Source: Gordonia sihwensis NBRC 108236
GTDB lineage: Bacteria > Actinomycetota > Actinomycetes > Mycobacteriales > Mycobacteriaceae
DNA: 64,000 nt
Reading direction: 5' to 3'
NCBI RefSeq assembly: GCF_000333035.1
Contig: NZ_BANU01000006.1
Coordinates: 62,001 to 126,000 of the forward strand
The position numbers and the translations under genes are program-made. How positions within the stretch are numbered: position 1 is the stretch's first letter; the number at the start of each line of letters is the position of its first letter. This document shows, piece after piece, positions 43,741-53,031 of this stretch. The notes below the pieces were generated by a model, which ran no database searches, was not told the DNA's origin, and worked only from the letters and a program-made list of their open reading frames with translations.

Positions 43741-43776
43741 CAGATACCGAAGGTATTGACATACCGATGGTATCTG
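43741..43776. promoter_or_regulatory. double palindromic operator with embedded -35 box
   Basis: Two inverted repeats, ATACC-GAA-GGTAT (43744-43756) and ATACC-GAT-GGTAT (43761-43773), have centres 17 bp apart. Together they form a larger palindrome bounded by CAGATACC and GGTATCTG. A consensus -35 TTGACA (43756-43761) lies in the middle, pointing toward the SDR operon. This is the likely binding site of the adjacent TetR protein. Confidence 0.85.
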
Positions 43777-43827
43777 AACGATCATCGGTGCCATCATCCA
43801 ATGGCAAGATCCGAGAGAAGGTGGGCC

Positions 43828-44802
43828 GTGAGGCTGTCCGAGATGCTGAGCGAGTTGGTTCCGGGGTCGTACGCGCGGTCGAATCCGCGGATCGAGCCGC
43901 CCGGCGCCGTCGTCGTAGTCACCGGTGGGGCGCGGGGGATCGGCGCCGAGATCGCCCGACAGTTCGCGGAGGCGGAGGCGACGGTCTGGATCGGGGACGT
44001 GGACGCCGACGTCGCCGCTGACACGGCTGGCGTCATCGACGGTGCGCGGTCGGCGGTACTGGACGTGACCGACGCCGTCTCCTGGCGTGAGTTCGTCTCG
44101 AAGGTCCTCGACGAGTGCGGGCGCATCGACATCCTGGTCAACAACGCGGGTGTGATGCCGGTGGGCGCGTTCCTCGAGGAGTCGGAGGCCACCGCCGATC
44201 TGATCCTCGACGTCAACGTCCGGGGCATGCTGAACGGGATGCGCGCCGTCCTGCCTTCGATGCTCGGCGAGGGGAGAGGCCACATCGTCAACATTGCGTC
44301 GATGGCCGGAATGCTGCCACTGCCGGGAATGGTCTCGTACAACGCCAGCAAGTTCGCCGCCTACGGCGCCTCGCTGGCCGCCCGCCGCGAATACGACGGC
44401 ACGGGCGTCACCGTGTCCGCGATTCTGCCCGCAGCGGTCCGCACCGAGCTGGCTTCCGGAGCGGACCTCGGAGGCGTGCTTCCCACCGTCGACCCGCAGG
44501 ATGTCGCCCGTGCCGTGGTCCGCACGGTTCGCACGCGAGCGGCCCGCACGTCGGTCCCCGGATGGGTGCTGCCCGGATGGTCGATCGCCGACCTGTTCGT
44601 CCCGGAGTCGGTGGAACGCGTCGCGCGCACTCTGGCCGGACACGGTCAGGCGCTGGCCCTGGACGCCGCGGAGCGATCGGCGTACCTCGCACGGATCGCG
44701 AGGCAGGCGAGCGATCACGCGGCGGGCGGCCACTCCGGCGGCACGGTGGTCGACGGCGCGGTAGTGGACTCTGCGGGCACGAGCGAGGTGCGGGCGCGAT
44801 GA
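43828..44802 (+). CDS. short-chain dehydrogenase/reductase (island B, first gene)
   Basis: A 324-aa classical SDR with the nucleotide motif VTGGARGIGAEIA, NNAG (VNNAGVMPVG), and the catalytic Ser-Tyr-Lys in IVNIASMAGMLPLPGMVSYNASKFA. It should interconvert an alcohol and a ketone with NAD(P). A C-terminal extension of about 60 residues after the fold is unusual. The GTG at 43828 has GAAGG 7 bases upstream; an ATG at 43801 is an alternative. It overlaps the hydrolase gene by ATGA. In the proposed pathway it would supply the ketone for the monooxygenase downstream. Confidence 0.87.
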   Translation: MRLSEMLSELVPGSYARSNPRIEPPGAVVVVTGGARGIGAEIARQFAEAEATVWIGDVDADVAADTAGVIDGARSAVLDVTDAVSWREFVSKVLDECGRIDILVNNAGVMPVGAFLEESEATADLILDVNVRGMLNGMRAVLPSMLGEGRGHIVNIASMAGMLPLPGMVSYNASKFAAYGASLAARREYDGTGVTVSAILPAAVRTELASGADLGGVLPTVDPQDVARAVVRTVRTRAARTSVPGWVLPGWSIADLFVPESVERVARTLAGHGQALALDAAERSAYLARIARQASDHAAGGHSGGTVVDGAVVDSAGTSEVRAR

Positions 44803-45731
44803 CGAAGACGGCCCTGGTGATCGGATGCGGCGGGACCATCGGCGGAGCGTGGGCGATCGCCGCCCTCGACGAGCTGACTCGGCAGACCGGTTGGGACCCG
44901 GCGGAGGCGACGGTGCTGCAGGGCACCTCCGCCGGTGCGGAGATGGTGACGATGCTCGCCGGCGGATTCACTGCCGCCGACCTCGCAGACATGCAGGCCG
45001 GTCGGGCCACCAGCCCGATTCTCCGGGCGCACTCGGCTGCCACGCCCCCGAGCCTGCCTCCGCTGCCGCGTCCGGCGCGACCTCGACCCTCGACGCTGTG
45101 GACCAGGCGCGGCGGTCACGCCGCGCTGACCGGCATCGCTCCCCGCGGGCGCGGTGATGCCTCCTGGCTTCAGCGACTCGCGGACGCGGTGACCGCGGAC
45201 TACGGCCGACTGCCGCATCCCGGCGCGCGCATGGTCGCGTACCGCGTGGACGACGGCGCGCGCGTCGCGTTCGGTGCTCCGGGTGCACCGAAGGCCGGCG
45301 CAGGCGAGGCGCTGCGCGCCTCGTGGGCGATTCCCGGATGGATGCCCCCGGTGGCGATCGAGGGCCGCGAGTACGTCGACGGCGGGGCCGCGTCCACCGC
45401 CTCGGTGGATCTGGTCGCGCGAGACGAAGCGGATCTGATCTACCTGATCACCCCGATGGCGTCGGCGCCGTCCGTGCGGGCCCCCGGAATCGGCGGACTC
45501 GCCGAACGAGCTCTTCTCCGGCGGCCGATGTCGGCCGTGCTCGACGCCGAGATCGCAACCGTCCGTCGACGCGGGACCGAGGTGGTCCACATCGCCCCCG
45601 GTGCGGCAGACATGGCCGGTCTCGGATGGAACTTCATGAACCGGGATCACCGGGAGCGCGCATTCGACGCCGCGCGATCGACCGTGGCCGAGGCCGTCGC
45701 CCGGGCTCTTGAGACTCGGGCCGCGCTGTGA
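44799..45731 (+). CDS. patatin-like phospholipase/esterase
   Basis: A 310-aa patatin-fold hydrolase. The oxyanion hole is GCGGTIGGAWAIAAL, the nucleophile Ser44 lies in LQGTSAGAEMV (GxSxG), and the catalytic Asp194 in EYVDGGAAS completes the Ser-Asp dyad. No signal peptide is visible, so it acts in the cytosol or at the membrane. Being between an SDR and a Baeyer-Villiger monooxygenase, it may cleave the ester that the monooxygenase makes. It overlaps both neighbours by four bases (ATGA, GTGA). Confidence 0.87.
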   Translation: MTKTALVIGCGGTIGGAWAIAALDELTRQTGWDPAEATVLQGTSAGAEMVTMLAGGFTAADLADMQAGRATSPILRAHSAATPPSLPPLPRPARPRPSTLWTRRGGHAALTGIAPRGRGDASWLQRLADAVTADYGRLPHPGARMVAYRVDDGARVAFGAPGAPKAGAGEALRASWAIPGWMPPVAIEGREYVDGGAASTASVDLVARDEADLIYLITPMASAPSVRAPGIGGLAERALLRRPMSAVLDAEIATVRRRGTEVVHIAPGAADMAGLGWNFMNRDHRERAFDAARSTVAEAVARALETRAAL

Positions 45732-47224
45732 CGGCCCGCCGATCGCCGCGGATCGTCGTCATCGGTGCGGGGATAGCCGGCATCACCACGGCACATGTCC
45801 TGCAGGAGGCCGGGTTCACCGACTTCACCGTCTACGAGAAGGGCGACGACGTCGGCGGGGTATGGCATTGGAACCACTACCCGGGTCTCACGTGCGACGT
45901 GCCCTCGCAGCTCTACCAGTTCGGATTCGCACCCAAACCCGATTGGCCCAAGATCTGGGCCAGTGGTCCGGAGATCCAGCGGTATCACCGGGACGTCGTC
46001 GAACGCCTGGGCTTGAGCGACCGGATCCGGCTGAACGCCGAGGTCGTCAGCAGCGTCTTCGACGACGCCACCGGTCGGTGGACGGTCACTCTCGCTGACG
46101 GGGAGACGGTGGACGCCGACTTCGTCGTCTGCGCCACCGGGGTGCTGCACAACCCGTCGATCCCCGACATCCCCGGGCTCCACAGCTTCGCGGGACCGGT
46201 GGTGCACACCGCGCGTTGGGACGACGACGTGCGCACCTCAGGACAGCGGATCGCGGTGATCGGCACCGGCTCCACCGGCGTGCAGGTGGTCTCCGCGCTA
46301 CAGCCGGAAGCCCGGGAACTGCTCCACTTCACCCGGACCCCGCAGTGGATCCTCTGGGCGCCGATGTCGTTGCCGCAGTTGCCCTTCGCGGACACCGTCC
46401 TGGCCGCGTCGCCGCGCCTGCATCACGCGCTGTACCGAGGCCTGCTGTGGGGGTCGGGAATTCTGGCCGACATCGTCCGCAAAGACACGTGGCGCCGCCG
46501 AGCCGTTCAGGCCTACGCGCGGCTGTCGCTGCGCGCGCAAGTCCGCGACAGCGACTTGCGGGCCGACCTGACGCCCGACTACCAGCCGCTGTGCAAGCGG
46601 CAGGTGGTGTCGGGCACCTACTACCGTGCGATCACCGCCGGCAACGCCGACCTCGTGACCGAGTCCATCACCGAGGTCCGGCCGGAGGGGATCGTGACCG
46701 CCGACGGGCGGCTCCACGAGGTGGACGTGATCATTCTGGCGACCGGCTTCCGCGCGCACGACTACATGCGCCCGATGACGGTGGTCGGCCGCGGCGGACT
46801 CACGATCGACGAGGCGTGGCGGGACGGTCCGCGGGCGTACCGGATGACGGCGATCCCGGGCTTCCCCAACCTGTTCACCGTCCTTGGACCCAACTCACCG
46901 ACCGGCTCGATCTCCCTGCAGTACACGGCCGAGAAGACCGCACGGTACCTGGCGCAGTGGTTCGACCTGTTCCGGAACGGAGAGGTGGACCGGATAGAGG
47001 TCACCGAGGAGGCGACGGCCGAGTTCAACGCCCAGGTGGCGGCGGCGTCGGAGACCACGGTGTGGAAGACAGGCGGATGCGATTCCTGGTACCTCACCGA
47101 GTCCGGTGCGGTGGACCTGTGGCCGTTCGACCGCGCGACGCTGTCGAGGATGCTCGCCCGGCCCGACCGGTCGCACTTCCGGCTCGGTGCGGATGAGCCG
47201 CTCGGCGACTCAGCTGCTCTCTGA
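45728..47224 (+). CDS. Baeyer-Villiger-type flavin monooxygenase
   Basis: A 498-aa FAD/NADPH monooxygenase. Two Rossmann motifs are present, VIGAGIAG (FAD, residues 11-18) and VIGTGSTG (NADPH, residues 177-184). Between them is the Baeyer-Villiger fingerprint FAGPVVHTARW (residues 154-164, pattern FxGxxxHxxxW). ILATGF and the C-terminal LGPNSPTG are also typical. It should insert oxygen next to a ketone to give an ester or lactone. It is the last gene of the SDR-hydrolase-monooxygenase operon; its end overlaps the convergent SnoaL-like gene by 15 bases. Confidence 0.92.
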   Translation: MTARRSPRIVVIGAGIAGITTAHVLQEAGFTDFTVYEKGDDVGGVWHWNHYPGLTCDVPSQLYQFGFAPKPDWPKIWASGPEIQRYHRDVVERLGLSDRIRLNAEVVSSVFDDATGRWTVTLADGETVDADFVVCATGVLHNPSIPDIPGLHSFAGPVVHTARWDDDVRTSGQRIAVIGTGSTGVQVVSALQPEARELLHFTRTPQWILWAPMSLPQLPFADTVLAASPRLHHALYRGLLWGSGILADIVRKDTWRRRAVQAYARLSLRAQVRDSDLRADLTPDYQPLCKRQVVSGTYYRAITAGNADLVTESITEVRPEGIVTADGRLHEVDVIILATGFRAHDYMRPMTVVGRGGLTIDEAWRDGPRAYRMTAIPGFPNLFTVLGPNSPTGSISLQYTAEKTARYLAQWFDLFRNGEVDRIEVTEEATAEFNAQVAAASETTVWKTGGCDSWYLTESGAVDLWPFDRATLSRMLARPDRSHFRLGADEPLGDSAAL

Positions 47225-47713
47225 CGTCCGGTCGAGGCCGTGGGAGGCGAGCAGCGCGCGCACCTCGTCGGATCCGTCGACCTTGCGTGCGGTGCGCTGG
47301 GCCACCCGCCACCCGTCGGGGGTGCGGGTGAGCGCCCAGTGATTGACCGTCGCACGCAGCACGGTGAAGGTGTCCCTGGCGGGGTCGCGCAGGAGCAGCT
47401 GCGAGTAGCTGACGACGCTCGCACGGTCGCCGTCGATCCGGATCTGCGGCGCGCTCATCACGTGACTGCAGCCGCGGTGGATGAGCCCCTGGTGCGGATC
47501 GCCGGTCACCATGTCCGCGATCTCCTGCGCACCGGAGAGCCTGCCGGTGTCGACGTCGTACACGCCGTCCTCGGTGAAGAGAGCGAGCACGTCGTCGACC
47601 GACCCGGTGTCGATCGCGGGACCGTAGCGGTAGACGAGATCGGTGATCGCGAGCCTGTCCTCCACGAGGCGCAGCCGGGTCTCGAGAGCCTCGAGCCGCT
47701 CGTCGACATTCAT
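47210..47713 (-). CDS. SnoaL-like (NTF2-fold) protein
   Basis: A 167-aa protein of the SnoaL_4 type. An N-terminal coiled helix (DERLEALETRLRLVEDRLAITDLVYRYGPAIDTG) leads into the alpha+beta barrel (DVLALFTEDGVYDVDTG, IHRGCSHVMSAPQIRIDGDRASVVSYSQLLL, ATVNHWALTRTPDGWRVAQRTARKV). Members act as ring hydroxylases, dehydratases or ligand-binding subunits. The ATG overlaps the stop of the upstream oxidoreductase (ATGA), so they are made together. The 3' end overlaps the monooxygenase gene on the other strand. Confidence 0.82.
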   Translation of the reverse strand: MNVDERLEALETRLRLVEDRLAITDLVYRYGPAIDTGSVDDVLALFTEDGVYDVDTGRLSGAQEIADMVTGDPHQGLIHRGCSHVMSAPQIRIDGDRASVVSYSQLLLRDPARDTFTVLRATVNHWALTRTPDGWRVAQRTARKVDGSDEVRALLASHGLDRTSESS

Positions 47714-48597
47714 CGGGGGCCCTCCGCCGCGGGGCTGAACACGGCGCCCTGCGCACGGGCGAGGGAGTGGAGTGCGTCGAGCTGGTCGGTGTAGTGATCC
47801 AGACCGGTGGCGGCGATGGATGCTGTCACGATCGTCGCGCCGGCCGCCTGCAGCGAGTCGAGACGGCTCCGGACCCCGTCCGGATCGCCGAGCGGGTCCA
47901 CCGGACCGCTGGGCAGCACCACGTCGAATCCCTCCGGGGTCTCGACGCGCGACAGCATGGTGGCGACCTCGTCGGGCGACAGGGCGAACGGGCTGAACCC
48001 GTCGCCGAGTTCCACGGCGCGGCGCAGGGCGCGACCGCTCCGGCCGCCGACCCACACGGGCACCCGGTCCTGCACAGCGTGCGGCTCCACCGTCACGCCG
48101 CCGTAGGAGTAGTACGGGCCGGTGTGCGACGGCGTGCCGGTCGGGAACGCCGACCGGATCGCGGCCAGCGCGTCGTCGGCGCGGGCGCCGCGGCCGTCGA
48201 ACTCGGCGCCCAGCAGCTCGAACTCCTCCTGCAGACTCCCGACGCCGACGCCGAGGACGAGCCGTCCGCCGGAGACCTGGTCGAGGGTGCCGTAGCGCTT
48301 GGCGACTTCGAGCGGATGGTGATAGCCGAGAACCAGCACGCTGGTCGCGAAGCGGATCTGGCGGGTGATGGCCGCGAGGTACCCGAAGGTCGCGAGCGGA
48401 TCCCAGTACACGCCGCCCCGGACCGCGGCCACCTCGTCCGGCACCGCGACGTGTTCGCTGCAGGTGAGGTGGTGGAAGCCGAGGGCGTCGGCCACACGGG
48501 CGGCCGTCGCGATCTCAGCGATGCCCGCACCCTTCTCCCAGTCCTGAGTGGTCGGCGGGTAGGCGGTGACGACGGGCAGACCGAGTCCGATGCGCAT
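47710..48597 (-). CDS. LLM-class (luciferase-like) F420- or flavin-dependent oxidoreductase
   Basis: A 295-aa TIM-barrel enzyme of the luciferase-like monooxygenase family. It shows MRIGLGLPVV at the start, ARVADALGFHHLTCSEHVAVPD, the barrel stretch QIRFATSVLVLGYHHPLEVAKRYGTLDQVSGGRLVLGVGVG, and PVWVGGRSGRALRRAVELGDGF. In Mycobacteriales these enzymes usually use F420 and oxidise or reduce alcohols, ketones or enones. The ATG overlaps the stop of the upstream SDR by one base. Confidence 0.87.
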   Translation of the reverse strand: MRIGLGLPVVTAYPPTTQDWEKGAGIAEIATAARVADALGFHHLTCSEHVAVPDEVAAVRGGVYWDPLATFGYLAAITRQIRFATSVLVLGYHHPLEVAKRYGTLDQVSGGRLVLGVGVGSLQEEFELLGAEFDGRGARADDALAAIRSAFPTGTPSHTGPYYSYGGVTVEPHAVQDRVPVWVGGRSGRALRRAVELGDGFSPFALSPDEVATMLSRVETPEGFDVVLPSGPVDPLGDPDGVRSRLDSLQAAGATIVTASIAATGLDHYTDQLDALHSLARAQGAVFSPAAEGPR

Positions 48598-49388
48598 CAC
48601 CGCTGACCGACCACCTTCGCGATCACGTCGGCGGACGCCTGAACGATCGCGGCGCGATCGGGCCCCGACTGCCGCTGAACCGACCTCACATTGTTTTCGG
48701 TGATCCAGACCGGGCCGTCGGCCAGATGGGCCAGACCCTCGGCGGCGACATCGTCGGGCTCGGACACCGGGATGCCGGGGTTGTCGAAGTTCAGGCCGCG
48801 GCGCTCCATCGCGGGGGTCCGGGTGAGTCCGAGCACCAGGTGCACCACGTCCACGTTCTTCGGCTTGCACTCCACCCAGAGACCTTCGGTGAAGACCCGG
48901 AGGAAGGCCTTCGACGCGGCGTAGGCGCCTTCGCGCGGTGAGCCCGTGTAGCCGGCGACCGATCCGGTGGTGATGACTCCGCCCCGGCCGCGCTCCACCA
49001 TCGCCCGCGTGTAGTGGTGCAGGAGCGGCAGCTGGCGCAGGACGTTGAGCGTGACCACCTCGTTGTGGCGCGCGAGGTCGCCGTCGACGAACGAGTGCCC
49101 GTACGTGTTGGCGCCGGCGTTCATCACCAGGAGCCCGATCTCGAGGTCGGCGGTCGCGTCGATCAGCCGTTCGGCGGCGTCCTCGTCGAGGATGTCCAGA
49201 GCGACCGTGCGCGAAGGTGCGCCGAGCGCCTGCACCTCGCCGGCCACCGCCTCCAGACGCTCGGCGTTGCGGGCGGCGAGCACGACTCCGAACCCGTCGG
49301 CGGCCAGGCGCCGGGCGAACGCGGAACCGACTCCCTCGGAGGCTCCGACGATCAATGCCCAGGGGCCGTAACGGTTCAGATCGGTCAT
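48597..49388 (-). CDS. short-chain dehydrogenase/reductase (island B, minus operon)
   Basis: A 263-aa SDR with the cofactor motif IVGASEGVGSAFA, an MNAG motif (LLVMNAGANTYG) and the catalytic SVAGYTGSPREGAYAASKAFLRVFTEGL (Ser-Tyr-Lys). Leader gene of the SDR-LLM-SnoaL operon. The ATG at 49388 has GAGGAG 7 bases upstream; the open frame above to 49883 is not coding. Substrate unknown; with the neighbouring LLM enzyme it may process the same carbonyl compound as the facing operon. Confidence 0.87.
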   Translation of the reverse strand: MTDLNRYGPWALIVGASEGVGSAFARRLAADGFGVVLAARNAERLEAVAGEVQALGAPSRTVALDILDEDAAERLIDATADLEIGLLVMNAGANTYGHSFVDGDLARHNEVVTLNVLRQLPLLHHYTRAMVERGRGGVITTGSVAGYTGSPREGAYAASKAFLRVFTEGLWVECKPKNVDVVHLVLGLTRTPAMERRGLNFDNPGIPVSEPDDVAAEGLAHLADGPVWITENNVRSVQRQSGPDRAAIVQASADVIAKVVGQR

Positions 49389-49476
49389 GTCAAAGCTCCT
49401 CGTTCGAGTCGGAATCGCCCGACATTCGCACGAGCGCGATGCGGGCGGTAGGGCGGTGTTCCACCGGCCGGGAGGT

Positions 49477-50232
49477 TCAGGCCCCGCGGCGACGGGTGGT
49501 GCGGCTGACGCTGCGCATCTTGGCGCCCTGCGGCATCGGGCCCTTGGGCATGGCGGCGCCGGCGCCGCCCTTCGCCTTGAGCGCGGACAGTCGGCCCTCG
49601 AGCGCGTCCATCCGCTTGCGGTCGATGTTGCTCGGGAGTTTGCGGATGTGGCGTTCCAGCTTCGACAGCGGCACCTGGCCGTCGCCGTCGCCGACGAGGA
49701 TCTCGTAGATCGGGGTGTCGCCGACCACGCGGGCGGCCTTCTTCTTCTCCTGCGCCAGCAGCGGCTTGACGCGAGTGGGGGAGCCCTCACCGACCAGGAT
49801 GACGCCGGGCTTGCCGATGACGCGGTGCACCGCGTCGAGATGCGAGGTGCCGGTGACGGCCTGCTGTACCCGCCACTGCCCACGGATGTTGCTCAGAGCC
49901 CAGCCCGCGGCGCCCGGCTGGCCCTCGGCCTTCTTGTAGACGCTCCGCTGAACGCGCCGGCCGAACAGAACGAAGGCGAGCAGCGCGCCGAGGATGACGC
50001 CGAGCGGCAGGGTGATCCAGAGATTGTGGAAGACGAACTGGCCGAGCAGGCCGAAGACCAGCGTGGTGCCCAGGACGGTGGCGACCATCAGCGGGATGAG
50101 GGCCTTGTCCTCTTTCCGCTGCATCTGGAACGCCTGCCAGATCTGCTGCCGCCGTTCCCTGCTCGCCGCTTTGCGAGCTGCCTTAGCAGCCTGCTTCGCC
50201 TCTTTGCTCGACTTGTCTTGCGCCTTAGCCAT
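49477..50232 (-). CDS. DUF4191 membrane protein
   Basis: A 251-aa protein of the DUF4191 family (Rv2219). A highly basic, Ala/Lys-rich N-terminus (KSSKEAKQAAKAARKAASRERRQQIWQAF) precedes two membrane helices, about residues 48-68 and 73-92 (LIPLMVATVLGTTLVFGLLGQF; LWITLPLGVILGALLAFVLFG). The cytoplasmic part holds KPGVILVGEGSPTRVKPLLAQEKKKAARVVG and a basic tail. Function unknown. It restores the syntenic order (Rv2219 next to lipA) after island B. Confidence 0.87.
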   Translation of the reverse strand: MAKAQDKSSKEAKQAAKAARKAASRERRQQIWQAFQMQRKEDKALIPLMVATVLGTTLVFGLLGQFVFHNLWITLPLGVILGALLAFVLFGRRVQRSVYKKAEGQPGAAGWALSNIRGQWRVQQAVTGTSHLDAVHRVIGKPGVILVGEGSPTRVKPLLAQEKKKAARVVGDTPIYEILVGDGDGQVPLSKLERHIRKLPSNIDRKRMDALEGRLSALKAKGGAGAAMPKGPMPQGAKMRSVSRTTRRRGA

Positions 50233-50308
50233 GAGTGCCAGTCTACGGTGCACACCGAGCGCGCCGACGCAGTGTCGACGGCGCTCGGGTAGCGCGGCCC
50301 GCACAACG

Positions 50309-50348
50309 GAATCGACCGGCCGGAACACATGTTCCGGCCGGTCGATTC
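50309..50348 (-). terminator. long hairpin terminator after lipA
   Basis: Nineteen-bp arms, GAATCGACCGGCCGGAACA and its exact complement, with only two bases between them; the centre is probably melted into a 4-8-base loop. It is 15 bases past the lipA stop and ends lipB-lipA transcription before the DUF4191 gene. No T-run. Confidence 0.75.
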
Positions 50349-50363
50349 GGCAGTGGGCGGGCC

Positions 50364-51410
50364 TCAGCGCACGGTGCGGGCGAGGACCGAAGAGGCCTCC
50401 TGAGCGGCGCTGCCCTCCTTGGCCAGATGGGCCAGTTCCGGCGGCAGCTCACGGCCGTGACGGGCCATCGCCTGGGCGTACAGCCGGCCTGCGCGATACG
50501 ACGACCGCACCAGCGGACCGGCCATCACCCCGGCGAATCCGATCTCCTCGGCGTACTGCGAGTGCTCCACGAACTCCTCGGGCTTGACCCACCGTTCGAC
50601 GGGATGATGCCGCACCGACGGTCGCAGGTACTGGGTGATGGTGACGATGTCGCAGCCGGCGTCGTGGAGGTCGCGCAGAGCCTCTCGCACCTCGTCCGGT
50701 GTCTCTCCCATGCCGAGGATGAGGTTCGACTTGGTCACGAGGCCGTAGTCGCGGGCACGGGTCAGCACCTCCAGGGAGCGTTCGTACCGGAAGGCGGGCC
50801 TGATGCTCTTGAAGATGCGGGGAACGGTCTCGAGATTGTGAGCCAGCACCTCGGGACGGGAGGCGAAGACCTCGTCGAGCAGGTCGGGCTTCGCGTGGAA
50901 GTCGGGGATCAGATTCTCGACGCCGGTGCCGGGATTGAGTTCGTGGATCTTGCGAACGGTCTCGGCGTACAGCCACGCTCCCTCGTCGGGGAGATCGTCG
51001 CGGGCGACGCCGGTGATGGTGGAGTAGCGCAGCCCCATCGACCGGACGGACTCGGCCACGCGGCGCGGTTCGTCGCGGTCGAGTGCGGCGGGCTTGCCGG
51101 TGTCGATCTGGCAGAAGTCGCAGCGACGGGTGCACTGCTCTCCGCCGATCAGGAAGGTGGCCTCGCGGTCCTCCCAGCACTCGTAGATGTTCGGGCAGCC
51201 GGCCTCCTCACACACCGTGTGGAGCCCCTCGCTGCGCACCAGTCCCTTGAGCTCGGTGTACTCCGGTCCCATCGTGGCACGCGTCTTGATCCACTTCGGC
51301 TTGCGCTCGATGGGAGTCTGCGCGTTGCGCACCTCCAGACGCAGGAGCTTGCGTCCGGCGGGAGCGTCGGCGGGACTCGGTGAGGCGGGTTGGGCGGGGG
51401 TGGTGGTCAC
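50364..51410 (-). CDS. lipA: lipoyl synthase
   Basis: LipA, a radical-SAM enzyme, inserts two sulfur atoms into protein-bound octanoate. It has both Fe-S cluster motifs: the auxiliary cluster Cys67, Cys72, Cys78 ([12 protein letters not shown]) and the radical-SAM CTRRCDFC with Cys93, Cys97 and Cys100. The 348-aa length is normal with a Pro/Ala-rich leader. Targets in this window are the lipoyl domains of DlaT and the glycine cleavage system that uses GcvT. The GTG start overlaps the lipB stop by four bases (GTGA). Confidence 0.97.
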   Translation of the reverse strand: MTTTPAQPASPSPADAPAGRKLLRLEVRNAQTPIERKPKWIKTRATMGPEYTELKGLVRSEGLHTVCEEAGCPNIYECWEDREATFLIGGEQCTRRCDFCQIDTGKPAALDRDEPRRVAESVRSMGLRYSTITGVARDDLPDEGAWLYAETVRKIHELNPGTGVENLIPDFHAKPDLLDEVFASRPEVLAHNLETVPRIFKSIRPAFRYERSLEVLTRARDYGLVTKSNLILGMGETPDEVREALRDLHDAGCDIVTITQYLRPSVRHHPVERWVKPEEFVEHSQYAEEIGFAGVMAGPLVRSSYRAGRLYAQAMARHGRELPPELAHLAKEGSAAQEASSVLARTVR

Positions 51411-52144
51411 TGTGCCGATCCTACGCTCGTGGGTGCGGTGGGCCGACCGGCCTCAGCCGGGGCGCCTGCCGTATCCGAGCCGGGTCCGGCCGGGTCGTCC
51501 AGGCACTTCTGGACCAGTTCGACGACGTCGTCGAGCACGTCGTCGACGGTCACGGCGGTGCCGGTCTCCTGGCTCAGCGAGGTCACCCCCGCGTCCGCGA
51601 TGCCGCACGGGACGATCGCGTCGAACACGGACATGTCGGGGTTCACGTTGAGGGCGAACCCGTGAAGGGTGACGCCCTTGGCGACGCGGATGCCGATCTG
51701 GGCGAGCTTGCGCTCCCCGGCGGCGTCGCGCAGCCACACGCCGGAGCGCCCGTCCACGCGGCCGGTGGCCAGACCCTGCCGTGCCGCCACGCCGATCAGC
51801 GCCTCTTCGAGACGGCGGACGTAGTCGACCACATCGAGGGGTTCGGCGAGCTTGACGATGGGATACCCGACGAGCTGGCCGGGACCGTGCCAGGTGATGC
51901 GGCCGCCGCGGTCGACGTCGATCACCCGGGCGCCGTTGACCGGACGGTCGGAGTCCTCGGTCCGTTTGCCCGCCGTGTAGACCGACGGATGTTCGAGCAA
52001 CAGCAGCAGGTCGTGGTCGAGCTCGCCGGTGGCGCGTTGCTCGGCCAGGCGGTGTTGCAGCTCGTAGGCCTCGGTGTAGTCGACGACGCCGAGGCGGCGG
52101 ACTTCGATCGGTGCTCCGTCGGCTCGCGACGATGCGTTACGCAC
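51407..52144 (-). CDS. lipB: octanoyl-ACP:protein N-octanoyltransferase
   Basis: LipB moves octanoate from ACP to the lipoyl-domain lysine, the step before LipA. Catalytic Cys180 lies in [13 protein letters not shown] and Lys146 in [10 protein letters not shown], in register with Cys176/Lys142 of the M. tuberculosis enzyme. [15 protein letters not shown] and [16 protein letters not shown] are also typical. The GTG at 52144 has GGAG 7 bases upstream and overlaps the end of the epimerase gene by 8 bases; its stop overlaps the lipA start. Confidence 0.96.
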   Translation of the reverse strand: MRNASSRADGAPIEVRRLGVVDYTEAYELQHRLAEQRATGELDHDLLLLLEHPSVYTAGKRTEDSDRPVNGARVIDVDRGGRITWHGPGQLVGYPIVKLAEPLDVVDYVRRLEEALIGVAARQGLATGRVDGRSGVWLRDAAGERKLAQIGIRVAKGVTLHGFALNVNPDMSVFDAIVPCGIADAGVTSLSQETGTAVTVDDVLDDVVELVQKCLDDPAGPGSDTAGAPAEAGRPTAPTSVGSAQ

Positions 52145-53021
52145 AGCAGTACTCCAGTGCAGATGTCAGATGAGGGTGGGTGAAGGTGAAGCCGCGGTCG
52201 GTGAGCAGCGCGGGAACCACGCGCGAGGACGTCAGGACCATCTCCTCGACCATCTCTCCGCCCGCCTTGCGCGCGAGCGCGGCGGGCACGCGCAGCACCG
52301 CGGGGCGGTGGACGGCTCGTGCGAGCTCGGCGGAGAAATCGGCGAAGCGTACCGGTCCGGGCGCGGTCAGATTGACCGGACCGACGATCGAATCGTCGCC
52401 GAGCACGTGCGTGATCGCGGCGATCTCGTCGGGCAGGCTGATCCACGAGAACCACTGCCTGCCGTCGCCGATACGGGCGCCGAGGCCGAAACGGTAGAGC
52501 GGTCGGAGCCGCGCGAGGATGCCGCCGCGCCGGGAGAGCACGGGCGCCGTGCGGAGCGTGACCACGCGCGCCGAGGCCTGTGCGGGCTCGGTGGCCTTCT
52601 CCCAGTCGACCACCAGGTCGGCCAGGAAGCCGGAGCCGTGCGGCGACGTCTCGTCCGCCGCGGTCTCACCGGTGTCTCCGTAGAAACCGGAGGCACTGGC
52701 GTTGAGGAACACTCCGACGCCGGACTCGGCGACGGCGTCGGCCAGGACGGTGGTCGGGATGATCCGCGAATTGCGGAGCCGCTGCTTCACCTGGCCGCTC
52801 CATCGGTGGGCTCCGATGTTCTCGCCGCCGAGGGCGATGACCGCGTCGAAGCCGCGCAGGGCGTCGGCCGGCAGTTCGGACCGCTCGGGTTCCCAACCGA
52901 TCTCCCGCGGACCGGTCGGGGCACGACGCACCAGAGTGTGGACGTCGTGCCCCGCCTGCGTCAGCGCGGGAACGAGGGCCGAACCGATCAGCCCGTGACT
53001 TCCCGCGACCGCGATTCGCAT
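52137..53021 (-). CDS. TIGR01777-type NAD-dependent epimerase/dehydratase-like protein
   Basis: A 294-aa extended SDR of the SulA/TIGR01777 group (Rv2216 position). It begins [32 protein letters not shown] with the GxxGxxG nucleotide motif. [29 protein letters not shown] and [12 protein letters not shown] are family signatures, and a DUF1731-like C-terminal region ends near HPHLTSALE. The reaction is unknown. It overlaps lipB by 8 bases and follows dlaT by 10 bases, so dlaT-epimerase-lipB-lipA form one operon. Confidence 0.9.
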   Translation of the reverse strand: MRIAVAGSHGLIGSALVPALTQAGHDVHTLVRRAPTGPREIGWEPERSELPADALRGFDAVIALGGENIGAHRWSGQVKQRLRNSRIIPTTVLADAVAESGVGVFLNASASGFYGDTGETAADETSPHGSGFLADLVVDWEKATEPAQASARVVTLRTAPVLSRRGGILARLRPLYRFGLGARIGDGRQWFSWISLPDEIAAITHVLGDDSIVGPVNLTAPGPVRFADFSAELARAVHRPAVLRVPAALARKAGGEMVEEMVLTSSRVVPALLTDRGFTFTHPHLTSALEYCCA

Positions 53022-53031
53022 ATCCGGGTGC

